Assembly (NCBI RefSeq): GCF_003259225.1
Contig: NZ_QHJF01000005.1
Location: 62,001-126,000, forward strand
From: Marinomonas arctica
GTDB taxonomy: Bacteria > Pseudomonadota > Gammaproteobacteria > Pseudomonadales > Marinomonadaceae
Direction of reading: 5' to 3'
Length of the DNA stretch: 64,000 nucleotides
The notes below the pieces were generated by a model, which was given only the letters and a program-made list of their open reading frames with translations, did no database searches and was not told where the DNA came from. Made by a program: the position numbers and the translations under genes. Shown here in pieces: positions 19,241 to 28,925 of this stretch (the stretch's first letter is position 1; each line of letters begins with the position of its first letter).

Positions 19241-19966
19241 ATGGCAATATTAGAAGCAAAACATCTGGCAAAAAGCTACAAAAAGCGCCAAGTAGTAAAA
19301 GACGTCTCTATTGCCGTAGAATCAGGTGAAGCAGTCGGCCTACTAGGACCCAATGGTGCGGGAAAGACCACCTGCTTTTATATGATTGTTGGCATGGTAG
19401 CCAATGACGCGGGTGGTATTTTTATTGATGGTCAAGACATCACTCACGACGCCATGCACACACGTGCGCAAAAAGGCATAGGCTATCTTCCACAAGAAGC
19501 CTCGATTTTCAGAAAGATGTCTGTAGAAGATAATATTCTGGCTATTTTAGAAACTCGTAAAGAACTAAACAAAGCCCAACAAGAGGAAAGACTCGAGGAA
19601 CTACTAGAAGAATTCCATATCAACCATATACGCACCAATCTTGGCATGGCACTATCTGGTGGAGAAAGACGTCGAGTTGAGATAGCCAGAGCGCTTGCCA
19701 TGAACCCTAAATTCATCCTCCTTGATGAACCATTCGCAGGCGTCGACCCCATTTCAGTTGGCGACATTAAACTGATCATTAAACATCTTCAAGAAAGCGG
19801 AATTGGTGTATTAATCACCGATCACAACGTCAGAGAAACCTTAGATATTTGTGATAAAGCGTATATTGTTGGTAATGGTTATATCATTGCGTCAGGCGAT
19901 GCCAACACTGTTATCAATAATGAGCAAGTAAAAAAGGTTTATTTAGGCGACGACTTCCGTCTGTAA
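19241..19966 (+). CDS. lptB: LPS export ATPase LptB
   Basis: LptB is the ATPase of the LptB2FGC complex that extracts LPS from the inner membrane. The 241-residue protein shows Walker [14 protein letters not shown], the Q-loop [14 protein letters not shown], signature [15 protein letters not shown], Walker [14 protein letters not shown] and the switch TDHNVRETL. It starts immediately after lptA. The partners lptF and lptG are not in the window. Confidence 0.97.
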   Translation: MAILEAKHLAKSYKKRQVVKDVSIAVESGEAVGLLGPNGAGKTTCFYMIVGMVANDAGGIFIDGQDITHDAMHTRAQKGIGYLPQEASIFRKMSVEDNILAILETRKELNKAQQEERLEELLEEFHINHIRTNLGMALSGGERRRVEIARALAMNPKFILLDEPFAGVDPISVGDIKLIIKHLQESGIGVLITDHNVRETLDICDKAYIVGNGYIIASGDANTVINNEQVKKVYLGDDFRL

Positions 19967-20041
19967 CCCCTTATCATTGCTGTAGAAAGGGAGTAGTATG
20001 CATAACTCGTTCCAATTCACTCAAACTGAAAGAGTTGCTCT

Positions 20042-21514
20042 ATGAAGCAGTCTTTACAATTAAAGCTCGGTCAACAGCTGACCATGACACCGCAACTGCA
20101 ACAAGCCATTCGCTTGCTGCAGCTTTCTACGTTGGATTTAAAACAAGAAATACACGAATTCCTTGAGTCTAATCCACTTCTTGAGCTCGACGATGATGAG
20201 CAATTGCACATCGACATTCCAGCCAGCATAGAAGCCAAAAGCGCAGCTGACCAGACAGTCGATCACAATAGTGAAGAAGCCCGTGTTGACTCAGAGTGGA
20301 CAGAAAGTATCCCTGAAGAGCTGTCAATTGACAGCAACTGGGATGATACCTACCAAAGTTCTGCGGCTGTTAGCGATCATAATAGCTACGAAGGTGATGG
20401 TGATTTCGAAAGTCGCAACGCACCGGCAGAAAGCATCCAAGATCATTTGATCTGGCAATTAAATTTGACCCATATGTCTGATAGAGACATTGAGATTGCC
20501 TACGCCATCATTGAATGCGTACAACCTGATGGCTATTTAAGCATCTCTCCAGATGACATATGTGAGTCATTAGGCACTGAATTAGACGATCTAGAGATAG
20601 AAGAAGTCATTGCTGTTCAGCATAGATTACAACGTTTTGATCCTGTTGGTGTTTGCTCCATTGACTTACGTGATTGCTTATTGGTGCAACTAGAGGCATT
20701 TAGTAACCACCCTCTCTACAAAAGCACCCATAATATTATTGATCACTATTTACCCTTGTTGGGCAATCGAGATTTTGCACAACTAAGCCGTAAAACAAAG
20801 TTAAAAGATGAAGCTCTAAAAGAAGTTATCGACTTAATACAGCAGCTCAACCCTCGCCCAGGCTCTGTCATAGACGCTGACGACACCGATTATGTCATTC
20901 CTGACGTATCCGTGAAAAAGCGTCACAACGTCTGGCAGGTCGAGCTGAATAATGAAGCGTTACCGCCGATAAAAATCAATGAAACGTACTCAGCCATGGC
21001 GAGCACTGCAGCGACAGCCGAAGACGCGACTTACATAAAAACGTCGCTTCAAGAAGCAAAATGGTTTATGAAAAGCCTACAAAGCAGAAATGAAACGCTA
21101 CTCAAAGTGGCAAGCTGTATCGTCAGTCGACAAATCGATTTTTTTGAGCTTGGTGAAGAAGCCATGAAACCTATGGTTCTGCATGATGTTGCAGAAGAAG
21201 TGGGCATGCACGAATCCACAATATCAAGGGTGACAACGCAGAAATACATGCATACCCCTAAAGGTATTTTTGAGCTCAAGTATTTTTTCTCAAGCCACGT
21301 AAATACAGCCGCTGGAGGAGAATGCTCTTCTACGGCAATACGAGCTATGATTAAAAAGCTTGTCTCAGACGAGCCGGCTAAAAAGCCACTGAGTGATAAT
21401 AAGCTAGCGGCTATCTTAGCCGAACAAGGCATCCAAGTCGCAAGACGGACTGTTGCCAAATACCGTGAGGCGATGAACATCCCTCCTTCCAATGAACGCA
21501 AACGACTGATCTAA
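20042..21514 (+). CDS. rpoN: RNA polymerase sigma-54 factor
   Basis: Sigma-54 directs transcription from -24/-12 promoters that need enhancer-binding activators. The 490-residue protein has the Gln-rich region I (SLQLKLGQQLTMTPQLQQAI), an acidic region II (about 55-120), the core-binding and helix-turn-helix domains and the C-terminal RpoN box ARRTVAKYREAMNIP. ptsN and an HPr gene follow, as is usual. The hpf gene often found between rpoN and ptsN is missing, with only 17 bp separating them. Confidence 0.98.
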   Translation: MKQSLQLKLGQQLTMTPQLQQAIRLLQLSTLDLKQEIHEFLESNPLLELDDDEQLHIDIPASIEAKSAADQTVDHNSEEARVDSEWTESIPEELSIDSNWDDTYQSSAAVSDHNSYEGDGDFESRNAPAESIQDHLIWQLNLTHMSDRDIEIAYAIIECVQPDGYLSISPDDICESLGTELDDLEIEEVIAVQHRLQRFDPVGVCSIDLRDCLLVQLEAFSNHPLYKSTHNIIDHYLPLLGNRDFAQLSRKTKLKDEALKEVIDLIQQLNPRPGSVIDADDTDYVIPDVSVKKRHNVWQVELNNEALPPIKINETYSAMASTAATAEDATYIKTSLQEAKWFMKSLQSRNETLLKVASCIVSRQIDFFELGEEAMKPMVLHDVAEEVGMHESTISRVTTQKYMHTPKGIFELKYFFSSHVNTAAGGECSSTAIRAMIKKLVSDEPAKKPLSDNKLAAILAEQGIQVARRTVAKYREAMNIPPSNERKRLI

Positions 21515-21531
21515 ACGGAAAACATTTTATC

Positions 21532-21981
21532 ATGTCCTTGAAATCATTATTAAAAGCGGAACTCGTTCTCGCAAAACAAGATATTGTAAGTAAAAAACGC
21601 GTCCTTGAAAGCATCGCAGAAGTCGCTTCCAATCGCTTACATTGCGATAACGAAGCGGTGTATGACGCACTGCTGGGCCGCGAAAAACTCGGCAGCACAG
21701 GGATAGGCAATGGCATAGCCATCCCTCATTGTCGATTAGAGTCAGCAAACCACACCGCTATCGTTGTCATGTCCTTAGACACGCCTATCGACTTTGATTC
21801 TATAGACAAGAGAGCTGTGGATCTTATCTTTGCGCTTATCGTTCCACCTCACGAGTGCGATCAGCACCTTGCGACTTTAGCTCAAATTGCAGAGTTGGCT
21901 CAATCACCAGAATCACTAGACAAATTACGCACTGCACAGACCAATCAAGATCTATTTGCCACTTTCAATTCATTAATTTAG
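21532..21981 (+). CDS. ptsN: Nitrogen PTS enzyme IIA (EIIA-Ntr)
   Basis: PtsN is the terminal phospho-acceptor of the regulatory nitrogen PTS, which controls potassium transport and stress responses rather than sugar uptake. The 149-residue protein has the PTS EIIA type-2 fold with the phosphorylated histidine H66 in GIGNGIAIPHCRLE. It is followed by an HPr-like gene after 9 bp. rapZ, often between the two, is not present. Confidence 0.96.
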   Translation: MSLKSLLKAELVLAKQDIVSKKRVLESIAEVASNRLHCDNEAVYDALLGREKLGSTGIGNGIAIPHCRLESANHTAIVVMSLDTPIDFDSIDKRAVDLIFALIVPPHECDQHLATLAQIAELAQSPESLDKLRTAQTNQDLFATFNSLI

Positions 21982-21990
21982 GAAAAGCAC

Positions 21991-22260
21991 ATGCAGGAAG
22001 AGTCCATTACTATTATCAATAAGCTTGGCCTGCATGCTCGTGCTGCTGGCAAACTGATTGAAACTACCACTCGTTTCTCGTGCGATATCACCATAGAAAA
22101 AGACGGTCGCAATGTAGACGGAAAAAGCATTATGGCCATGATGATGCTCGCAGCTGGAAAAGGAACAGAAATTCGCATAAAAACCAATGGTGAAGATGAA
22201 AACGACGCGATCAAAGCCATTATTGAACTGATTAATAACCGCTTTGGTGAAGACGAGTAA
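21991..22260 (+). CDS. ptsO: HPr-family phosphocarrier protein NPr
   Basis: An 89-residue HPr-like protein that would pass phosphate from EI-Ntr (PtsP) to PtsN. The active-site histidine is H15 in NKLGLHARAAG, and the HPr serine region DGKSIMAMMML (S46) is kept. Location next to ptsN and rpoN marks it as the nitrogen-branch HPr (NPr/PtsO). Confidence 0.95.
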   Translation: MQEESITIINKLGLHARAAGKLIETTTRFSCDITIEKDGRNVDGKSIMAMMMLAAGKGTEIRIKTNGEDENDAIKAIIELINNRFGEDE

Positions 22261-22269
22261 ACCTCTTCT

Positions 22270-23622
22270 ATGTCAGATCAAAATACGCTCAATCATCTGC
22301 AAACGGTCACTGAATCACTCGAATCGGGTGAAACCATGCAGATTCGTTATTTGCTGAACGGCGCATTACCCGCACAAGATGTAGCAAGGCTATTAGAGTC
22401 CTCCCCACCAAAAGAACGTAAGCTTTTGTGGGAGCTAGTTGAAGCCAAAAATGAAGGCGAAGTATTACAGTATCTCAGCGAAGATATTGGCATACAATTC
22501 ATGAAAAACATGGATACAGAGCGACTTATCGCCGTATCCGAGCATTTTGAAAGTGATGACCTTGCTGACTTGTTGCAGCACTTACCAGAAAAAATTGTAA
22601 AAGAAGTTCTGGCGTCCATGTCAATACAAGACAGGACAAGGGTCGAAGGACTATTAAGCTATTCGGAAGACTCTGCCGGTGGCTTAATGAATACGGACAC
22701 AATCACCATCCGTCCAAATATCACGGTAGATATCGCTTTTCGATATTTACGCAGACACGCCTCCCTGCCGGACATGACTGACAGCTTACTGGTGGTTAGT
22801 CGCTCTGATCGACTGCTTGGCACCTTACCTTTAACCAAACTATTGGTCTCTGATCTCAATGCCACAATACGTGACATCATGGAGACAGAGTTTACTGTCA
22901 TCGTAGCGGAAACGCCCGCCAGTGAAGTCGCACAACTGTTTGAAAAAATGGACCTTGTCTCTGCCCCTGTTATCGACAGCAACACCAAAAAACTACTGGG
23001 TCGCATCACCATCGACGATGTTGTGGATGTCATTCGGGATGAAGCTGAACACTCGATGCTAAGCATGGCAGGCCTTGATGACGATGAAGACACCTTCTCG
23101 CCGATTATGAAAACCACAAAACGGCGAGCAGTCTGGCTAGGCATCAACCTTATCACTGCGTTTATTGCTTCTTACGTCATTGGGCTGTTTCAAGCCACGC
23201 TTGACCAAGTCGTTGCACTGGCCATTCTAATGCCAATCGTCGCCAGTATGGGCGGTATTGCAGGCTCTCAGGTACTCACCTTGGTGATTCGCGGGATTGC
23301 CTTAAATCAAATTGGCGCAACAAATACGCGCTGGCTACTGAATAGAGAATTGATCGTAGGCCTACTCAACGGCCTACTTTGGTCTACCGTTATTGCCATC
23401 CTTACTGCACTTTGGTTTGACAACATCAAGATTGCCTATATCATAGCGGGCGCTATCGTAATAAACCTGCTATTTGCAGCAGCCACTGGAACACTTCTGC
23501 CGATTTTATTAAAAAGAATTGGCATAGACCCAGCCCTCGCTGGCAGCGTAATTTTGACTACCGTGACCGATGTGGTGGGATTTTTGTCCTTCCTTGGTCT
23601 TGCTACTATTTTTCTAATATAG
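22270..23622 (+). CDS. mgtE: Magnesium transporter MgtE
   Basis: MgtE is a dimeric, Mg2+-gated magnesium channel of the inner membrane. The 450-residue protein has the cytoplasmic MgtE-N superhelix (about 30-130, with DLADLLQHLPEK), a CBS pair (about 140-260, with SAPVIDSNTKKLLGRITIDD) and five membrane helices (about 285-450). The conserved pore aspartate lies in TTVTDVVGFLSFLGLA near the end. It starts 9 bp after ptsO, a common extension of this operon in marine gammaproteobacteria and pseudomonads. Confidence 0.95.
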   Translation: MSDQNTLNHLQTVTESLESGETMQIRYLLNGALPAQDVARLLESSPPKERKLLWELVEAKNEGEVLQYLSEDIGIQFMKNMDTERLIAVSEHFESDDLADLLQHLPEKIVKEVLASMSIQDRTRVEGLLSYSEDSAGGLMNTDTITIRPNITVDIAFRYLRRHASLPDMTDSLLVVSRSDRLLGTLPLTKLLVSDLNATIRDIMETEFTVIVAETPASEVAQLFEKMDLVSAPVIDSNTKKLLGRITIDDVVDVIRDEAEHSMLSMAGLDDDEDTFSPIMKTTKRRAVWLGINLITAFIASYVIGLFQATLDQVVALAILMPIVASMGGIAGSQVLTLVIRGIALNQIGATNTRWLLNRELIVGLLNGLLWSTVIAILTALWFDNIKIAYIIAGAIVINLLFAAATGTLLPILLKRIGIDPALAGSVILTTVTDVVGFLSFLGLATIFLI

Positions 23623-23628
23623 GTTCCC

Positions 23629-24165
23629 ATGACAGACTTTGATCAATTTGAAAACGACGACGACATTCCTAAGAGCAAAACCCAGATCAAGCGTGAAATG
23701 GAAGCCCTGCAAGATCTTGGAAAAAAATTATTAGGTCTTAGCAAAAATCAGCTTAAAAAAGTGGAAATGTCTGACACATTACGCGAAGCCTTTGTCGAAG
23801 CTGGCAGAATAAAACAACATGAAGCCATGAGAAGACACTTACAGTACATTGGCAAAATTATGCGTACGGAAGATCACGAAGCCATTGCACATCGTGTAGC
23901 GTTATTCGACTCTACTTCTGCCGCATACAATAAGCTGTTCCATCAGCTTGAGATTCGCCGAGATCTACTTATCGGAGAAAACAGCAAAGAAGCCTTGTCA
24001 GAGTATTTGGAGGAAAACCCTCAGATTGAAGACATTCAATTGCTTAGACAACTAATTCGCCAGTCACAAAAGGAAGTTTCGCAAGAAGGAAACACCTCAA
24101 ACCGCAAAAAACTTTTCCGCTTCTTGCGAGAAACAGAAGAAAAACGCCTTGGCTTAAAAGAGTAA
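23629..24165 (+). CDS. darP: Ribosome-associated protein DarP (YjgA/DUF615)
   Basis: A 178-residue highly charged helical protein of the DUF615 family, called DarP in E. coli, where it promotes maturation of the 50S peptidyl-transferase centre. It shows the typical KSKTQIKREMEALQDLGKKL opening, RHLQYIGKIMR in the middle and a C-terminal RKLFRFLRETEE-like stretch (KKLFRFLRETEEKRLG). It ends the block, and a bidirectional terminator follows. Confidence 0.92.
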   Translation: MTDFDQFENDDDIPKSKTQIKREMEALQDLGKKLLGLSKNQLKKVEMSDTLREAFVEAGRIKQHEAMRRHLQYIGKIMRTEDHEAIAHRVALFDSTSAAYNKLFHQLEIRRDLLIGENSKEALSEYLEENPQIEDIQLLRQLIRQSQKEVSQEGNTSNRKKLFRFLRETEEKRLGLKE

Positions 24166-24182
24166 AGTCGCACAAAAATAAT

Positions 24183-24236
24183 AAAAAGCCCCAACATCTC
24201 GGCCTACAATGAAGGCTTGGAAAAAGGGGCTTTTTA
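24183..24236. terminator. Two-tier bidirectional terminator between darP and nit
   Basis: AAAAAGCCCC (24183-24192) pairs with GGGGCTTTTT (24226-24235). An inner GCCT/AGGC hairpin fills the 33-nt loop. The A and T flanks allow it to serve both convergent genes. Confidence 0.85.
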
Positions 24237-24256
24237 CTTTAGCCAGTTATTTTAAC

Positions 24257-25090
24257 TTAGATCAGCCTTCGATGAGAGAAACAAGGCATTTTTTGTCTAC
24301 TTTCGCTAATCTGCTGTTTGTCTACAGCAAAAACAAAATAGCCCGGCGCTTCACCCAAATTGGCTAAACACTCCCCCCAAGGGGAATACAGAGCACTGTT
24401 GCCATAAGTTTGTCGCGTCTCATTATGCCAACCACACTGCCCTACACCCAGAACATAACACTGATTCTCTATGGCCCTCGCAGCCAATAAAATATTCCAA
24501 TGCGCCTTGCCAGTAACATAAGTAAATGCCGCTGGAACCAGCAATATCTCCGCACCCAATGTAACCAGCGCCCGATAAAGCTCAGGAAAGCGTAAATCGT
24601 AGCAGATACTCAAACCTACTTTAAAACCATCCACTTCAACCACTTTTAATGCCAGCTCTCCGGGCTCAATGACATCGGATTCTTTATAGGACGCCGCCTT
24701 ATCATTGACTGTCACATCAAATAAATGAATCTTGTCATAACGCTCCAGTATGCAACCGTCTGGACGAATCACCCAACAGGTTTGCCGAACTCGTTGATCA
24801 CTCACCTTGTCACCATTTGGCCTGAGCAAGGATGGATGGGAGCCAACAACAAGATAAATAGCATGCTTTATCGCCAGGCCACGCATCTCTTCAAATAATG
24901 CTGCTTGATCGGGCGATTCGGCTAAATCCCGCATCCCTTTACCATTAAACAAGAAAACATTTTCAGGCAACACAACAAGACGAGCGCCATCGCTTGCGGC
25001 AGCCGCCACCAGCCTCTTCACCTCATGCAAGTTATCTTGCCAACAACTCGAGCTGGTTAACTGAATGGCAGCAACAATCAAGGCAGTCAT
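24257..25090 (-). CDS. Carbon-nitrogen hydrolase, Nit family
   Basis: A 277-residue nitrilase-superfamily hydrolase with the Glu-Lys-Cys triad visible as E43 (LPENVF), K120 (YDKIHLFD) and C163 (SICYDLRFPEL). It most resembles the Nit1/NitFhit branch, whose studied members hydrolyse deaminated glutathione as a repair reaction. That substrate is an inference. Its ATG overlaps the yhdP stop, and it is the last gene of the mreB-to-nit block, the order seen in Pseudomonas. Confidence 0.9.
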   Translation of the reverse strand: MTALIVAAIQLTSSSCWQDNLHEVKRLVAAAASDGARLVVLPENVFLFNGKGMRDLAESPDQAALFEEMRGLAIKHAIYLVVGSHPSLLRPNGDKVSDQRVRQTCWVIRPDGCILERYDKIHLFDVTVNDKAASYKESDVIEPGELALKVVEVDGFKVGLSICYDLRFPELYRALVTLGAEILLVPAAFTYVTGKAHWNILLAARAIENQCYVLGVGQCGWHNETRQTYGNSALYSPWGECLANLGEAPGYFVFAVDKQQISESRQKMPCFSHRRLI

Positions 25091-28000
25091 TATTTTGTTT
25101 TCTCTAGCGGTCGATAGCGGATCGGAGTCATAATCGGATCATTAAAAGACCCTTCTACTTGATATTGCACACTTGTTACCTTTGAAAGCTGATCACCTAT
25201 TAGTTTGTCCGTTATAAATAACAAACCCGCTAATTGTGGTGTCCCCCATAATAAGCCCGCCAAAGGCAAGGTTCCAGATATTGGAAAAGTAGCGGTAAGC
25301 CTTTCATTCAACGTTTCATTGACAATGTCGGCCTCTCCTTCGATGACCAATTCCGCCGTAGGCGACACAATGGACACCGGAGAAGTCGTTTTCAGAAGCC
25401 CCCTATCTAAAGACAAGGTCCCTTTAAACTGATCATAGGTCAAACCAGGCTCATATACGTCAGAAAAATCTAACAGCAAACGTCGACTTAACGCGCCAAT
25501 ATTAAAAATACCCAACGCTTTAAGAAACGCTGGTAATTCATCCACTTTGCTGAAGTTTCCATTCTCAGCCGAAAAAGCAATACGCCCAGAAACCGACTTA
25601 CGATCAAAGTAGAAAGGATGCCCATCCCAATTCAAACCAACATCAATACTGTATTTTTTCGAAGATACAATGGCCTCGCTGGAAAATTTCTTTGTCAATT
25701 CAGCCAAATCGGCACCATTCGCTGCAATTGCCAAGTCAACACGAGAATTTTTACCTTTGTCTTGCCATATTAGACTGCCTTTGAAGTCACCTGTCTGTAA
25801 CTGAGAGGAAATAGGGTTAATACGCAAAACATCACCATCACGAGAAATGGCCAATTGCCAATCACCATAAGGGCTTTCATTCAAATACAGCTGATCAATT
25901 GACAGCATCATATTAGGAATTTGCTTTGCCGAGATAGGCGCCTCCTTCGATACGGAAGCCTTAGAATCCGAAGACCCTGTGTTCCAACTTAAAAAACCAA
26001 AATGCAAATTAGGTGTACCATTGTCATCCAGCAAAGAAAAATTCATCTCATCAGAGCTCACAAAAAGCGATCTATTTGCAGCAACATCGTAGGCAACCTT
26101 AAAGTTATGCCATGTGTTATGGTCGTCTACAACGACATCATCCACGATCAAATCCACTCTGCTCAACCATTCTGGAATCTCTGGAATGTCGACCGTCTCG
26201 ACAGACGGTGATGAGTCTGCTGACAAGTCACTAAACAACGCCTGCCAATCTTTGACATAAAAGCGGTCAACTCCACCCAACAACACCAAACCTTTCGGTA
26301 TCTGCGAACTCAACACCTGATTTTGATTTGCATTTAATAGTATCTCTCCGCCAACGAATTCACTACCGTCCAGCAACAACCTCGCTTCCACTAACGTAGA
26401 ATAATCAACATCAATAACCAAATCTTTTTCGTGTTGCATCACCTTAAGCTGTAACGGCTCCGCCTCTGCCGTTTTTTTACCAACCGGTTCAGGCAAATCG
26501 ATACTTACACCTTGTAAATTACTATTAATGGTTAAATCTACCTGTCCATCTTGAGATTTATTGACAAATAGCGCCCCCGTGTAAGCTGTTTTCCCTGACA
26601 CTTTGTCACTCAAGACAACAGGCAATTTATGCCACGCAGCCACTCTTTTAATATCCACATTCCCTGATATATCACCATTAACGGCAAGCACACCATTCGG
26701 TGTTGCTTCAGAAGACAAGGAAAGGTGTGATAAGCCCCCTAATGCTTCTACATCAAATTCAGAATCCGTTACACCAAGATCGGAACTGTAATTCAAGCGC
26801 CCTAATTTAACCCGCGTGGAAAGATCAATATCGCTAATGAGCAAAGGATTATCCTTAAAATCCAACCTCAGTTGCACCTTAGGATCAACCCCCTCTTTGA
26901 ATGGAACGGCAATGTCGAAACGTCCCGCTACATTGCCCTCTAGCTGCCAATTCGAGAAAGGCTGTAATACAGAATCAGCAAGAGGGGTGGCTTTCAGCAT
27001 TGCTAAAATCAATGGAGCACTGTCACTAACCTCACCCTTAAGGTTTAACCAATCTACGGAACCATTCGAGATAGGCACCGTCAATAACAAATCACTAATC
27101 GGCAAATCCAGCAGATAACCCGATGCGACTTCGACACTTACACCTGCCCCATCAAGCTCAAAAAAACCATTCACTTTATTTGCTGTCGGCCAATTAGGAT
27201 CAAATGTTACGCTAGCATCACTTACCGCCAGCTGAACTCGAACATGAGGCGCTGCCCCATCAGACAACTCACTGTGTACCAAAACATCGACACTCTCTAC
27301 TTTACCAGTATCTGCGAATGCTTCTTTTATCCAAGCCATCACATCTGGACTAAGCGCCGTTGGCGGAAGATAAGTTAAACGATCGGCGACAGACAAATTG
27401 CGGCCATGCAAATCCAACGCGATCCAATCTGGCGCTGTATCACGAACCTCTAATCTAAATCCTCCTTGAATATCCGCATTATTACGCTGAACCAGTAAGT
27501 CTTGACCACTGATCAAAAAAGCATCTGAGACTTTTTGCCAACTCACATAGCCAGATAAGAAATCAGTAGACCAAGACTCTTCATACAGCGCATCAAAAGC
27601 AATATCACTGTTACGTCCACGAAAATCAATATAACCACTATCATCAGACAGACTAAAAACAGCATTAATATTGGTTGCTTTAGGGATACCATTATAACTT
27701 TGCACAGAGGCTGAACGCAGATTACTTAAAAATTGAAAAGCCAAATCATCGTTTTCACGCCACAAACGAACAGAACCATTCTGAGCCAATCCAGTAGGAT
27801 TCAGCCCTGCTAATATTTGAGCAGCATCCGATTTTTCAGGCAAAAAATGCCTAGCAATCTGTTGCGCCAAAGCCATATCAACCTGATTAAACGTGAGGTT
27901 TGAGCGATCCGTCACGGAAGACCAATCGAAAGCCAGATCGGTTGTTGGGTAAGATCGCCCATCTTTATCAACAACCGACATATTATGCACACCCATCCGA

Positions 28001-28908
28001 ACGCCAGGTTGAGTGAATGAGTACTGAAGACGAATAGAAGGGGTAATTTTGTATTGCTGACCATCATCAAAGGCGACATTAAGCTGCACAGACTCCGCGC
28101 GAATCTCAAGCTCTTTACCAATCAGCACATCTAGCCAAACATCGCCACCAAGCTCAACAGACGACAATGAATACGCCTCCGCTGGCAACATATTTTTCAA
28201 CGGCAAGGCAACTTGAGGCGCTCGAAGAAAGGCTTTTACACGATAACCACTCAGCAAACCACGAGTCTCATCAAGACGCGCACTCACCTGAAATGGCGAT
28301 GGATTATCATCCAGATAAAAAGTAGCGCTCATTAACGATTCAAAAGCTTGCTTAAAAAGGTACACATGGGGAATATTGACAGAATGCTCACCCAATTGCT
28401 CACTGCGCACATGGAGTGTTGCATCAAAAATGGAGAAATTACGCTGTGCGGCAAGGTAATCCAATACTCGCTCAACCCCAACGTCATTCTGCATGTCACG
28501 AGAAGGCATCGCGCCATTTAAGCGCCACTGTCCGTCACTTTCTTGTAACAAAATAGACGGTCGCACAAATCGAATATAGGTAAACTGCGGACTCAAACTC
28601 AAAATGGTCTGAACAATGTCCAACCGAACACGCATTTCATCTATCGTAATGGCAGACTGACCATCGACATACAAATCAAAGCCACTCACAGAGACGGTCG
28701 GATCAATTCCCTCTAAGCGCCCATCTATCTGCTCTAAAGAAACAGGGTACCCTGTAATTTGTTGGAGGTTACGCTCTATTTGAGGCCGATAATGATCTAA
28801 ATAGGGAAGCAATCTCTCTACGCTGACGGCAAATACAGCAAGCAGGGCGATGAAAGCCACTCCTCCCCAAAAAGACGCCAAGATCAGTTTACGCAATAGC
28901 CAACGCAT
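25090..28908 (-). CDS. yhdP: YhdP-family AsmA-like envelope protein
   Basis: A 1272-residue inner-membrane-anchored protein. One N-terminal helix (about 10-32) is followed by a very long beta-rich periplasmic body of repeating-groove type and an AsmA-like C-terminal region (about 1060-1240, with GALSRRLLLDFSDVYEPGL). In E. coli YhdP and its relatives TamB and YdbH are needed to move phospholipids to the outer membrane. The length and the place between rng and nit match the family. No frameshift is evident. Confidence 0.92.
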   Translation of the reverse strand: MRWLLRKLILASFWGGVAFIALLAVFAVSVERLLPYLDHYRPQIERNLQQITGYPVSLEQIDGRLEGIDPTVSVSGFDLYVDGQSAITIDEMRVRLDIVQTILSLSPQFTYIRFVRPSILLQESDGQWRLNGAMPSRDMQNDVGVERVLDYLAAQRNFSIFDATLHVRSEQLGEHSVNIPHVYLFKQAFESLMSATFYLDDNPSPFQVSARLDETRGLLSGYRVKAFLRAPQVALPLKNMLPAEAYSLSSVELGGDVWLDVLIGKELEIRAESVQLNVAFDDGQQYKITPSIRLQYSFTQPGVRMGVHNMSVVDKDGRSYPTTDLAFDWSSVTDRSNLTFNQVDMALAQQIARHFLPEKSDAAQILAGLNPTGLAQNGSVRLWRENDDLAFQFLSNLRSASVQSYNGIPKATNINAVFSLSDDSGYIDFRGRNSDIAFDALYEESWSTDFLSGYVSWQKVSDAFLISGQDLLVQRNNADIQGGFRLEVRDTAPDWIALDLHGRNLSVADRLTYLPPTALSPDVMAWIKEAFADTGKVESVDVLVHSELSDGAAPHVRVQLAVSDASVTFDPNWPTANKVNGFFELDGAGVSVEVASGYLLDLPISDLLLTVPISNGSVDWLNLKGEVSDSAPLILAMLKATPLADSVLQPFSNWQLEGNVAGRFDIAVPFKEGVDPKVQLRLDFKDNPLLISDIDLSTRVKLGRLNYSSDLGVTDSEFDVEALGGLSHLSLSSEATPNGVLAVNGDISGNVDIKRVAAWHKLPVVLSDKVSGKTAYTGALFVNKSQDGQVDLTINSNLQGVSIDLPEPVGKKTAEAEPLQLKVMQHEKDLVIDVDYSTLVEARLLLDGSEFVGGEILLNANQNQVLSSQIPKGLVLLGGVDRFYVKDWQALFSDLSADSSPSVETVDIPEIPEWLSRVDLIVDDVVVDDHNTWHNFKVAYDVAANRSLFVSSDEMNFSLLDDNGTPNLHFGFLSWNTGSSDSKASVSKEAPISAKQIPNMMLSIDQLYLNESPYGDWQLAISRDGDVLRINPISSQLQTGDFKGSLIWQDKGKNSRVDLAIAANGADLAELTKKFSSEAIVSSKKYSIDVGLNWDGHPFYFDRKSVSGRIAFSAENGNFSKVDELPAFLKALGIFNIGALSRRLLLDFSDVYEPGLTYDQFKGTLSLDRGLLKTTSPVSIVSPTAELVIEGEADIVNETLNERLTATFPISGTLPLAGLLWGTPQLAGLLFITDKLIGDQLSKVTSVQYQVEGSFNDPIMTPIRYRPLEKTK

Positions 28909-28925
28909 ATTAAGACCTTTTACTG

